From positions 44,484-108,483 of the forward strand of contig JBGAWP010000006.1 of assembly GCA_044227505.1 (NCBI GenBank): a stretch of 64,000 bases of DNA. Reading direction: 5' to 3'. The stretch is from UBA7236 sp044227505 (GTDB lineage: Bacteria; Bacteroidota; Bacteroidia; Chitinophagales; BACL12). Below are positions 33,123 to 41,905 of this stretch, piece by piece. Below the pieces are notes generated by a model. It was not told where the DNA came from, ran no database searches, and saw only the letters and a list, made by a program, of their open reading frames with translations. The translations under genes were made by a program, and so were the position numbers. Position 1 is the first letter of the stretch. The number at the start of each line of letters is the position of its first letter.

Positions 33123-35570
33123 ATGGATAGTCTTTTTGCTGATGTGATCTTGCCTTTTGCACTGGAAAAAAACTATACCTATGCTGTGCCCGATGAGTTT
33201 GCGGGAGTGTTGCAACCGGGAATAAGAGTGGAAGTGCCTTTCAGAAATAAAACCTATACCGGAATTATTGCAAAACTGCATTCGATAAAACCACAAGGTT
33301 ATTCTGCCAAAACCATTATTTCACTTCCCGATCATTTGCATATTGTAAACAAGATACAATTACAGTTTTGGGATTGGATGGCATCCTATTATATGTGCTC
33401 CAATGGCGATGTAATGAATGCTGCTTTGCCGGCGCCTTATAAATTAAGCAGCGAAACAATTATTGTGTTGGATGAAAATGCAGAAATTGATGCACAAAAA
33501 TTAGACGACAGAGAATTTATTGTTGCAGAAGCATTGTCCATTCAAAAAGAATTATCACTTAAGGATATTCAACAGATACTGCAATTAAAAACAATTCAAC
33601 CGATAATTAAATCGCTGATTCAAAAGGGAGTCGCGTATGTTAAAGAGGAGATGAAGGAAACATACTCCCCCAAAACAGAAAAATTTATTGTATTGCATCC
33701 CGATTATCAATCAGAAGAAACACTGAGCGAATTGTTTAATAAATTAGAATCTTTTCCAAAACAGTTGAATGTATTGATGATGTATTATCAATTGGCGGGA
33801 CAAGGAAAAAAAATAAAAAAATCGGTTTTAATGCGCAAGGCTGATGCAACTCCGGCGGTACTAAAAACGATGATAAAAAATGAGATATTTATTGAAACTG
33901 CCGATACTGTTAGCCGATTGCAGTTATATGGAATTTCTGATGAGGAAGAAAATAAATTAAATGAGGAGCAGATCGCAGTTACAGAACAAATAAATTCTTT
34001 ATTCGAAGAAAAACAAACTGTTTTATTGAAAGGTGTAACCGGAAGTGGAAAAACGGAAATATATATCGAATTTATTAAAAAATATCTTCAGGAAGGAAAA
34101 CAGGTATTATATCTTTTGCCCGAGATAGCATTAACGGCGCAGATTATCAGCAGATTAAAAAAACGATTTGGTAGTTTGATCGGAGTTTATCATTCTAAAT
34201 TTAATCAGAATGAGAGAGTGGAAATTTGGCAGCGTGTTTTGAATAATGAATACAAAATAATATTGGGTGCCCGCTCCGCCTTGTTTTTGCCATTTAATCA
34301 ACTGGGCTTAATAATTGTTGATGAAGAACACGATTATTCGTACAAACAACACGAACCCAATCCGCGATATCATGCTCGGGATGCAGCTATTTATCTCGCG
34401 TATTTACACAACGCAAAAACCATTTTAGGAACTGCAACGCCATCTGTAGAAACCTATTATCAGGCAGTGAGCGGTAAATTTGGATTGGTAAATATGTATA
34501 AGCGATATGGAGATATGGCCATGCCTGAAATACAGATCGTTGATATTAAGGAAGAGGAAAAAAATAAGACCATGCAATCGCATCTGAGTTCTGTTTTAAT
34601 TGATCAGATGAAAGCAACCCTGAAAAACAAGGAGCAAATTATCCTTTTTCAAAACCGCCGTGGATATGCTCCCTATTTAACTTGTGAAGCATGTGGATGG
34701 ACCCCGCGCTGTATCAATTGCGATGTAAATCTTGTTTACCATAAATTTTCGGATGAATTGCGTTGTCATTATTGTAATTATAAACACAATGCATATCAGG
34801 CTTGTCCGGCTTGTGCAAGTACACGCATCATTATTAAAGGATTTGGCACGGAAAAAATTGAAGATGAATTACAATATATTTTTCCGGAAACTAAAATTGC
34901 ACGGCTTGATCTGGATGCCATTAAAACCAAACACGGGCATGAAAAAGTAATTCGTGAATTTGAAGACGGAGAAGTGGATATATTAGTGGGAACCCAAATG
35001 GTAACCAAAGGACTGGATTTTGACAATGTAAATCTTGTGGGAATTTTAAGCGCAGATCAGATCATAAATTTTTCTGACTTCAGAGCCAGTGAACGTGCAT
35101 TTCAAATGATGACCCAGGTAAGTGGGAGGGCAGGCAGAAAAAATAAAAAGGGCGTTGTGATGATACAGGCAATTCAAATTAATCATCCTGTATTACAATA
35201 CGTTATTCAAAACGATTATTCGGGTTTTTACAATAAGGAAATTGCAGAACGCCGCGAATTTGGATATCCTCCATTTGTGCGTCTCATTCGATTAACGCTA
35301 AAACACAGTAAGGTGGACATGGTAAATAAAACCGCAAATTTTCTCGCTGCCGAATTAAAGAAAAGTTTCGGCGATAAAATTTTAGGCCCGGCAATTCCCG
35401 GAATTCCCCGCATAAGAAATAAATACCTTTCTGAAATTCTGATTAAATCAGCAAATAGAAGATCAGATACGGAAAGGTTAAAAAAAATATTGAAACTGGA
35501 AATTGAAAAATTGCAATTGCATGCTTCACATAAGCGGGTGGAGATTGTAGTGGATGTGGACCCAATGTAG
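33123..35570 (+). CDS. priA: Primosomal replication restart helicase PriA
   Basis: A DNA helicase of 815 residues that reloads the replisome at stalled forks. It has an N-terminal DNA-binding domain (about 1-110), Walker A GVTGSGKTEIY near 300, and the DEEHD Walker B near 400. The zinc-binding region follows (CEACGWTPRCINCDVNLVYH and CHYCNYKHNAYQACPAC, about 520-560), then helicase motifs IV-VI (GTQMVTKGLDFDNV, QVSGRAGRK). All eight zinc cysteines are present. The start is the first ATG after the divergent gap. Confidence 0.96.
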   Translation: MDSLFADVILPFALEKNYTYAVPDEFAGVLQPGIRVEVPFRNKTYTGIIAKLHSIKPQGYSAKTIISLPDHLHIVNKIQLQFWDWMASYYMCSNGDVMNAALPAPYKLSSETIIVLDENAEIDAQKLDDREFIVAEALSIQKELSLKDIQQILQLKTIQPIIKSLIQKGVAYVKEEMKETYSPKTEKFIVLHPDYQSEETLSELFNKLESFPKQLNVLMMYYQLAGQGKKIKKSVLMRKADATPAVLKTMIKNEIFIETADTVSRLQLYGISDEEENKLNEEQIAVTEQINSLFEEKQTVLLKGVTGSGKTEIYIEFIKKYLQEGKQVLYLLPEIALTAQIISRLKKRFGSLIGVYHSKFNQNERVEIWQRVLNNEYKIILGARSALFLPFNQLGLIIVDEEHDYSYKQHEPNPRYHARDAAIYLAYLHNAKTILGTATPSVETYYQAVSGKFGLVNMYKRYGDMAMPEIQIVDIKEEEKNKTMQSHLSSVLIDQMKATLKNKEQIILFQNRRGYAPYLTCEACGWTPRCINCDVNLVYHKFSDELRCHYCNYKHNAYQACPACASTRIIIKGFGTEKIEDELQYIFPETKIARLDLDAIKTKHGHEKVIREFEDGEVDILVGTQMVTKGLDFDNVNLVGILSADQIINFSDFRASERAFQMMTQVSGRAGRKNKKGVVMIQAIQINHPVLQYVIQNDYSGFYNKEIAERREFGYPPFVRLIRLTLKHSKVDMVNKTANFLAAELKKSFGDKILGPAIPGIPRIRNKYLSEILIKSANRRSDTERLKKILKLEIEKLQLHASHKRVEIVVDVDPM

Positions 35571-35578
35571 TAAATTTG
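35571..35578 (+). promoter_or_regulatory. Candidate -7 element for the Rrf2 gene
   Basis: TAAATTTG matches TAnnTTTG completely and begins one base after the priA stop. An ATTG sits 23 bases upstream. If used, the Rrf2 mRNA would have a leader of only a few bases. Confidence 0.45.
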
Positions 35579-35591
35579 CATCCCATCTAAT

Positions 35592-36032
35592 ATGTTATCC
35601 AAAAAAGCTAAATACGGTCTGAAGGCAATGTTCTATCTGGCCAAGAAATATGGCAAGGGGCCCATTCTGATCTCCGATCTTGCCGAGGAAGAAAATATTC
35701 CTAAGAAGTTTCTGGAACTCATATTGCTCGATATGAAACGTCAGGGCTTACTTGTAAGTAAAATGGGTAAGGGGGGAGGATATGAACTTGGCAAACATCC
35801 TGATAAGATCATGGTTGGGCAGATCGTTCGTATTTTGGATGGTCCGCTTGCACCAATCAGTTGTGTCAGTAAAACTGCTTATGCAAGGTGCATTGAGTGC
35901 ACCAACGAAAAAACCTGCGAGATCAGAAAGATCATGATGCAAGTGCGCGATTCCACCGCTACAATTTTGGATAATACTTCCCTCACAGATGCCCCAAAGG
36001 CGATGTTTGCAGTTTCTAAAAAGACAAAATAA
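35592..36032 (+). CDS. Rrf2-family transcriptional regulator
   Basis: A winged-helix regulator of 146 residues: the helix-turn-helix region YGLKAMFYLAKKYGKGPILISDLAEEENIPKKFLELIL and wing GKGGGYEL are typical of Rrf2/IscR. A cysteine cluster C-x8-C-x2-C-x5-C lies near residues 95-113 (CVSKTAYARCIECTNEKTC) and could bind an iron-sulfur cluster, so redox or FeS sensing is likely. Downstream, an inverted repeat at 36091-36123 precedes the porin gene and could be its operator. A role in sulfur or anion uptake is inferred from the neighbours. Confidence 0.88.
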   Translation: MLSKKAKYGLKAMFYLAKKYGKGPILISDLAEEENIPKKFLELILLDMKRQGLLVSKMGKGGGYELGKHPDKIMVGQIVRILDGPLAPISCVSKTAYARCIECTNEKTCEIRKIMMQVRDSTATILDNTSLTDAPKAMFAVSKKTK

Positions 36033-36090
36033 AAAATTTTTTAAAGTTTAAATTGTCGAATTAGTGCGATTTTTACTGTGTTTTGGGCGG

Positions 36091-36123
36091 TTAAAACATA
36101 TTATAAAAATAAAAATGTTTTAA
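36091..36123. promoter_or_regulatory. Inverted repeat upstream of the porin gene
   Basis: TTAAAACAT (36091-36099) and ATGTTTTAA (36115-36123) are perfect nine-base complements with a 15-base AT-rich spacer, about 65 bases before the porin start. They may be an operator; the AT-rich content makes a chance palindrome possible. Confidence 0.4.
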
Positions 36124-36186
36124 ACTATACTACTAAATTGATAGATTATATAGAATTTTGTCGCGAATCAACTAAAACATAAACTT

Positions 36187-37227
36187 ATGCAATTGAAATC
36201 ATTACTTACTTTATTATTATGTGTTATAACTCTTAGCGTTTTTTCGCAGACGGGAACTCAGGTGGAAACTTACAACGTAAAAGTTTCTTCCAAACTGGAA
36301 CTTCGCGGACTAACACATGCTCGTTATCAGCTATTTGATGATACTACTAAAATTGATGCATTTGACCTACGTCGTGCACGTCTCGATTTTCGTGGTGACA
36401 TAGCTCCTAAAGTTGGATATCGTTTGCACCTTGAATTTGCAGGAACTCCAAAAATTCTCGACGCAACCTTTGTTTACAAACCATTTGATTATCTGAATGT
36501 GAACGTTGGTCAAAGCAAAACTCCTTATTGTTACGACAATTTATATTCACCCTGGAATTTATTGACCATCAGCCGAACTCAAATCGACAATGCTTTATCA
36601 AGCAGAGAAGCAGATCTATATGGAAACCAAAATGGTCGTGATATAGGCATTTGGTTAACCGGTAAATTCAGTATTGGTGAAGAAACTAAAAGACCTATTC
36701 TCGAATATCATTTAGGCGTATATAACGGAACCGGTATAAACGTAGCAGATAACAACGGAGAAAAAGATTTCGGTGGCTCCTTGCGTGTTTCTCCTATAAA
36801 AGATCTATGGTTAAGCGGAAGATTTTATACTGGACACGGACAAACTGTTGCAGATCCGGGAGTTACTACGGATCGTTCAAGATACGGTGGTGATCTTACC
36901 TACAAATACAAAAACTTCCTGATAGAAGGCGAATTCCTCGCAGGTTCTGACGAAAGCGATAGTCTTGCATTATTAGAAAGAAACGGATATTATGTAACAT
37001 TGGGTTACACTCCCATCAAGGATAAATTGCAGGTAATTGCCCGTCTGGATAATTATGATCCGAATACCGATTCAGAAGATAATATCACGAATAAATATAT
37101 TTTAGCTGCAAGCTGGTTCTTTAATAAAAATACAAGAATCCAATTGGAATATAATATAGTGCAGGAAGAAGCAACAGAACAAAAAGATAATAATTTATTT
37201 GCCATTCAGTTTCAGGCAGCATTTTAA
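36187..37227 (+). CDS. OprO/OprP-like outer-membrane porin
   Basis: An outer-membrane protein of 346 residues. A signal peptide (MQLKSLLTLLLCVITLSVFS) is followed by a beta-barrel pattern and a C-terminal Phe (FQAAF). The N-terminal region ELRGLTHARYQLFDDTTKIDAFDLRRARLDFRGDIAPKVGYRLHLEF and the later YDNLYSPWNLLTISRTQIDNAL resemble the phosphate-selective porin O/P family. The true ion need not be phosphate. With the SLC13 transporter gene 100 bases downstream, it may form an anion-uptake pair. Confidence 0.82.
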   Translation: MQLKSLLTLLLCVITLSVFSQTGTQVETYNVKVSSKLELRGLTHARYQLFDDTTKIDAFDLRRARLDFRGDIAPKVGYRLHLEFAGTPKILDATFVYKPFDYLNVNVGQSKTPYCYDNLYSPWNLLTISRTQIDNALSSREADLYGNQNGRDIGIWLTGKFSIGEETKRPILEYHLGVYNGTGINVADNNGEKDFGGSLRVSPIKDLWLSGRFYTGHGQTVADPGVTTDRSRYGGDLTYKYKNFLIEGEFLAGSDESDSLALLERNGYYVTLGYTPIKDKLQVIARLDNYDPNTDSEDNITNKYILAASWFFNKNTRIQLEYNIVQEEATEQKDNNLFAIQFQAAF

Positions 37228-37327
37228 TTATTGAATTATAGAGATGTAAAGTTTTTAGTTTTACTAAACTATAAATATTATAGGATTACTAGAATATTAA
37301 TTACTTAAAAGTTATAAAAAAACAACT

Positions 37328-39091
37328 ATGGAAATTGCAATTGTTTTGAGCCTTCTGGTTCTGGCCATTATAGCCTTCTCAACAGAAAAGATCTCTGTTG
37401 ATATCGTGGCTATGACCTGTGTTCTGGTGCTTGTGCTCACCGGGATTCTCGATTATAAACAAGCTTTTGCTCCCTTTGGAAGTGATTTTATTATCATGCT
37501 CGCTTCCATATTTGTTGTGACCTCTGCTATTGACTCCTCCGGAATTTTGGAAGTGTGGACTGCTAAGTTACTAAAACAGTCCAAGGGCTCACAGTTGGGT
37601 ATGATCATGCCAATGATATCTATCACTGGATTATTTTCAGCATTTATGAATAATACAACAGTTACTGCCCTGATGATAAATCCCGCGATGGCAATTGCTA
37701 AAAAAACCGGTATTAATTATTCTAAAATATTATTACCCCTTGCATTTGCATCTATAGTTGGTGGAACATGTACCTTGATCGGTACATCTACCAACGTTGC
37801 AGTAAATGCTTATATGGATAAAAACGGATATCCGGCACTTGGAATGTGGGATTTTACATGGATAGGCGTTATCATGTTAGCTGTAACATTAATTTATATG
37901 CTGCTCATTGGTATTAGAATGTTGCCAAAACGACATACAGGTGAGTTAACGAATCAATATGGTATCCGTTCTTATTTAAGTGAGATCATTATTAAAAAAG
38001 ATTCCACTTTAATTGGACAGGTAATTCACGATTCTGAATTTTCACATATGGGATTTGAAGTTCTTGCAGTAATTCGCGGCGACCGACAATTTGCACCCGG
38101 ACCCAATATTTCCTTCCGCGAAAACGATATTGTTTTGGTGAAAGGGGAGATGAAACATTTGATGGAAGTAAAAAATACAAACGGAATAGACATTGTGGCC
38201 GATACACTTGATTTTTATAAATCCAATGGAAAATCGTTAAAATTAACGGAAGTGGTTATTCCGGGGAGATCTGATCTTGCAGGTTCTACCATTGCCGAAA
38301 TAGATTTCCGAAGAAAATACGGAATGGTTGTGGTTGCCATTAATCGTGAGGGAAAAAATATTTTAGATAAATTAAATAACATTGTTGTTGAAGTTGGTGA
38401 TATGTTATTGGTGCAGGGAACAGAAGAAGCATTTTCCAATTTACGCACGCACCACGATCTTGTTGTATTAGGGCAACACGAGCCAAAAATAAAAAATCTG
38501 CGCAAAGGTTATTTTGCATTGGGATTTTTTATTACGGCAATTATAATAAGTTCTATTCCCATGTTTCATGTGCATGTTTCCATTGCGTTTTTAGCGAGTG
38601 CGGTTTTATGTATGTTGGTTGGAGCAGTTAAACCTGATGATGCATATAAAAATATTGAATGGAGACTGTTGGTATTAATTGCAGGTATGACCGCTTTCGG
38701 AACCGCAATGAGCAACTCCGGTGCCGATAAATATCTGGCAGGATTAATTGTTGATTGGTTTCACGCTTTTGGACCGCAGGGAATTATGCTTGGATTTATG
38801 GTGCTTACCGTATTATTGACCCAACCTATGAGCAACGCTGCGGCGGCTCTGGTAGTATTACCTGTGGCCCTGGAAGCAGCAAATACTTTACACGTAAATC
38901 CAATTACCTACGCAGTTGCAGTAATGTTATCCGCCTCCGTTTCTCTCATCACTCCATTCGAACCATCCTGTATCTTAGTGTATGGTCCGGGTAAATATAA
39001 GTTTGTGGATTTTGTAAAAGTGGGAGGGATATTAACTGCGATATTGGTTGGGATCATTTATTTTACTGTGCCAATGGGATGGCCGTTGTGA
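37328..39091 (+). CDS. SLC13/DASS-family transporter with two RCK_C (TrkA_C) domains
   Basis: An inner-membrane transporter of 587 residues. The N-terminal transport half (helices to about 200) has the SLC13 signature MNNTTVTALMINPAMAIAKK and GTCTLIGTSTNVAVNAYM. Two RCK_C/TrkA_C domains sit in the middle, about 214-290 and 303-381. The C-terminal transport half follows, with TQPMSNAAAALVVLPVALE. The family moves sulfate, dicarboxylates or similar anions with sodium; the RCK_C domains suggest ligand gating. Sulfate is a reasonable guess beside an FeS-type Rrf2 regulator, but it is not shown. Confidence 0.88.
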   Translation: MEIAIVLSLLVLAIIAFSTEKISVDIVAMTCVLVLVLTGILDYKQAFAPFGSDFIIMLASIFVVTSAIDSSGILEVWTAKLLKQSKGSQLGMIMPMISITGLFSAFMNNTTVTALMINPAMAIAKKTGINYSKILLPLAFASIVGGTCTLIGTSTNVAVNAYMDKNGYPALGMWDFTWIGVIMLAVTLIYMLLIGIRMLPKRHTGELTNQYGIRSYLSEIIIKKDSTLIGQVIHDSEFSHMGFEVLAVIRGDRQFAPGPNISFRENDIVLVKGEMKHLMEVKNTNGIDIVADTLDFYKSNGKSLKLTEVVIPGRSDLAGSTIAEIDFRRKYGMVVVAINREGKNILDKLNNIVVEVGDMLLVQGTEEAFSNLRTHHDLVVLGQHEPKIKNLRKGYFALGFFITAIIISSIPMFHVHVSIAFLASAVLCMLVGAVKPDDAYKNIEWRLLVLIAGMTAFGTAMSNSGADKYLAGLIVDWFHAFGPQGIMLGFMVLTVLLTQPMSNAAAALVVLPVALEAANTLHVNPITYAVAVMLSASVSLITPFEPSCILVYGPGKYKFVDFVKVGGILTAILVGIIYFTVPMGWPL

Positions 39092-39323
39092 AGGGAGCTC
39101 AGTTATAAACACCGTAATGCTTTTATTGTTTTATAATTACTAAATCCCCTATAAAAAACGCATGCTGAAAAACGACACATACCACGTATACAAAGTACAT
39201 TTCTAACTTACAAAATACCAAAACCCTTTTCAAATGAATGATTTTAATTTCAGTAGTGACTGATTGAGATCATTTTCAATAATACCAGACCTATATTTAT
39301 TTTGCAGGAAAAGATAACTTTCA

Positions 39324-40406
39324 ATGAAAAAGGTGAAATTTGTTTCAACAGATGCACACCAAAAGGAGTTTGTGATTGCCCTGCGCAAAAATGTAAGTGA
39401 TTATTTTAAAAAAAATAATCTTTCTACAAAAGGAAATATTGTTATGTATTTTAAAGCAGCGATTATGCTTGCAATTTATGTTGTACCCTTTATTATACTA
39501 TTGATACTGCCCATCAATACCTGGTTGGCTTTGGCGTTGGTAATATTAATGGGAATAGGAGAAGCCGGTATTGGGATGTCTGTTATGCATGATGCAGCGC
39601 ATGGGGCTTTTTCTTCAAAACGCTGGGTAAATAATTTATTTTCATCTACCATGTTTCTGTTAGGAAGCAATACCTTTAATTGGAAAATTCAACATAATCT
39701 TTGGCATCATACCTATACTAATATTTACCAATTGGATTCAGATATTGATACCAAAGGGTCGATAAGATTATGTCAGCATGCACCATTAAAAAAATTTCAT
39801 AGATACCAATTTATATATGCATTTCCATTATATGGACTTATGACATTATCCAAATTGGTTACTGATTTTGGACAGTTATTGAAATTTAATAAGGCTGGAA
39901 TTACAGCAAGGCAAAATCGCGATCCGAAAACAGAACTATTAAAGTTGATAATTATCAAAATCATTTACTTCTCTGTAATTATTGTATTGCCGATACTTTT
40001 AACTGATTTCCGATGGTGGCAGATATTGATTGGTTTTGCAATTCTCCATGTAACTGCAGGAATGATTATGAGTACAGTATTTCAAATGGCGCATGTGGTT
40101 GAAGGAACAGAACAAGCCTTGCCCAATATGGAGGGAATCATTACAAATGACTGGGTTGTGCATCAATTGCGTGCCACATCTGATTTTGCACGGAACAATC
40201 TTTTTCTGAATTGGTATATTGGCGGCCTTAATTTTCAGATTGAACACCATTTGTTCTATAATGTATGCCATGTACACTATAGAAAAATTGCACCAATCGT
40301 AGAGCAAACAGCCATTGAATTTGGATTTCCCTATAATTTGAAACCTTCATTTATTGCTGCTTTAAAATCACATATCAAACGATTGAAAGTATTAGGAAAA
40401 ATTTAG
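39324..40406 (+). CDS. Membrane fatty-acid desaturase
   Basis: An integral-membrane di-iron desaturase of 360 residues. Three His boxes are present: HDAAHG near 89, HNLWHHTYTN near 126, and QIEHHLF near 311. The QxxHH form of the third box is that of front-end/acyl-lipid desaturases; no cytochrome b5 domain is attached. It introduces double bonds into membrane lipid acyl chains in an oxygen-dependent reaction, with the position unknown. It stands in its own transcription unit. Confidence 0.92.
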   Translation: MKKVKFVSTDAHQKEFVIALRKNVSDYFKKNNLSTKGNIVMYFKAAIMLAIYVVPFIILLILPINTWLALALVILMGIGEAGIGMSVMHDAAHGAFSSKRWVNNLFSSTMFLLGSNTFNWKIQHNLWHHTYTNIYQLDSDIDTKGSIRLCQHAPLKKFHRYQFIYAFPLYGLMTLSKLVTDFGQLLKFNKAGITARQNRDPKTELLKLIIIKIIYFSVIIVLPILLTDFRWWQILIGFAILHVTAGMIMSTVFQMAHVVEGTEQALPNMEGIITNDWVVHQLRATSDFARNNLFLNWYIGGLNFQIEHHLFYNVCHVHYRKIAPIVEQTAIEFGFPYNLKPSFIAALKSHIKRLKVLGKI

Positions 40407-40603
40407 GAATTGCACATGGCCTGCAAGTACTATTTACATGTGACGAATTTTAGTTTGCAATAGGAAACTTCCATTCCATGTTTTAGTCTTCGTTACCAAA
40501 GAAATTTTCCCTAATGATTAGGAAGTGCCGATCTGTGGAAACCTTTATTAATGTAATTAAGTATAATAGATAAGCTATTTTGTCTTTTAATAATAATATA
40601 CAT

Positions 40604-41041
40604 ATGAAAAATTTCCAAATATTTCAGCATTTGCTTTTACCACTTTTCATAACATCAATTTTATATTCCTGTAATGATTCCGGTAATACAGCAGGCGAGG
40701 AGGAATCGGGAGCCTCTGAGTCCACTCAAAATTGTTACAAATACATTTCCGGGCCTGATACGATTTCAATGAAGGTTATTTTAAAAGATGATCGTATTTC
40801 AGGAGAACTAATCTATAATTTTTACGAAAAAGATAAAAGCATCGGCACCTTTCGAGGCGAAATGCAAGGGAATAGATTATCTGTTATTTACACATTTATG
40901 AGTGAAGGTGTGGAATCTACCAGAGAGGTGATCTTTCAGAAAAAGGGAGATACCTATACGGAAGGATATTTTTTGGATGGCAACCATTCTATTGTTGATT
41001 TTCCGGGGAAAGTAGTTTTAAGAGAGGTGGCGTGTGAATGA
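40604..41041 (+). CDS. Small lipoprotein of unknown function
   Basis: A 145-residue lipoprotein: signal with lipobox SILYSC (Cys 23), a low-complexity Gly/Glu/Ser linker, then a beta-rich domain (about 55-145, KVILKDDRISGELIYNFYEKDKSIGTFRGEMQGN). The ATG at 40604 is chosen over an upstream TTG because it leads directly into the signal peptide. No known family was recognised; it looks like a lipocalin-sized cell-envelope protein. Confidence 0.75.
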   Translation: MKNFQIFQHLLLPLFITSILYSCNDSGNTAGEEESGASESTQNCYKYISGPDTISMKVILKDDRISGELIYNFYEKDKSIGTFRGEMQGNRLSVIYTFMSEGVESTREVIFQKKGDTYTEGYFLDGNHSIVDFPGKVVLREVACE

Positions 41042-41143
41042 TAATCCTGATTTTCATTTGCGATCATTAGAGAGCAACTCCATTTTTACCGGACCTCCCA
41101 AGCTTTCATAAATGGTGATATTGGAATAATTAGCAGTTTCCAG

Positions 41144-41812
41144 TTATTGTTTAAAACACGGATCAATAGTTATATTTTTTGTGTTATTAAAGGAAATATG
41201 TTTCAATTCTTCACAACTACATAAAAAAGTAGGTATTTCATTCAGTGAACAGGTGTAAACCATTTGAAATAATTTCGGTGAACTCTTTATTGGAAAGGTA
41301 TTTAAATCCGGGGCTAAAAGGTCAACTAAACTTAATTCAGGGAAGAGTGTATCGGTTTTCCAAATGCTTAATTTGGGGGTTTGTAAAGCCACAATTCCTA
41401 AACTATTCAATTCTGAACCAACCATATTGATTTCGATCAGTGTAAAGGAACTTATGGATAAAACTTCCATATATGGAAATTTTTTTAGTTGAAAATCATT
41501 TCCTACTACGTCTATAAGGAATAAATAAGTTAATGCTTTTGAAGCGTTGGCTGAGAGTATATCTGCTGCTTGTTGTGTGGTGCCAATTAATTTGATTTCT
41601 ATTACTTGTGGATTATTGACAATGGTTTTTTCGAAATTTTTTAAATCATTACCTTCTAATTTAATAATTAATGCCTTTATTGAATCCGTCTTTGGAAATT
41701 CTATAGAAGACGAAATTACTTTGTAAGGTAGTTCGTCATTGTATGGAAATAATTGCTGAGCCCTCAGTTGAATAGAGGCGATAATTGCTAAAAAAAGAAT
41801 TAGGGTTTTCAT
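41144..41812 (-). CDS. Secreted leucine-rich-repeat-like protein of unknown function
   Basis: A 222-residue protein with a cleavable signal (MKTLILFLAIIASIQLRAQ) and irregular Leu/Ile-spaced repeats (IKLIGTTQQAADIL, MEVLSISSFTLIEINM, LELVDLLAPDLNTF-like segments). These suggest a degenerate LRR solenoid. No C-terminal sorting domain or lipobox is seen. It is convergent with the lipoprotein gene at 40604-41041. Confidence 0.65.
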   Translation of the reverse strand: MKTLILFLAIIASIQLRAQQLFPYNDELPYKVISSSIEFPKTDSIKALIIKLEGNDLKNFEKTIVNNPQVIEIKLIGTTQQAADILSANASKALTYLFLIDVVGNDFQLKKFPYMEVLSISSFTLIEINMVGSELNSLGIVALQTPKLSIWKTDTLFPELSLVDLLAPDLNTFPIKSSPKLFQMVYTCSLNEIPTFLCSCEELKHISFNNTKNITIDPCFKQ

Positions 41813-41905
41813 TGTTTGAGGATCTTAAATAATAGTTTAACGATAAAGGAGTTAGTAATTAAATTTATTGTGGGTTCAATACAAATTAATTTTTATAAAT
41901 CAATT

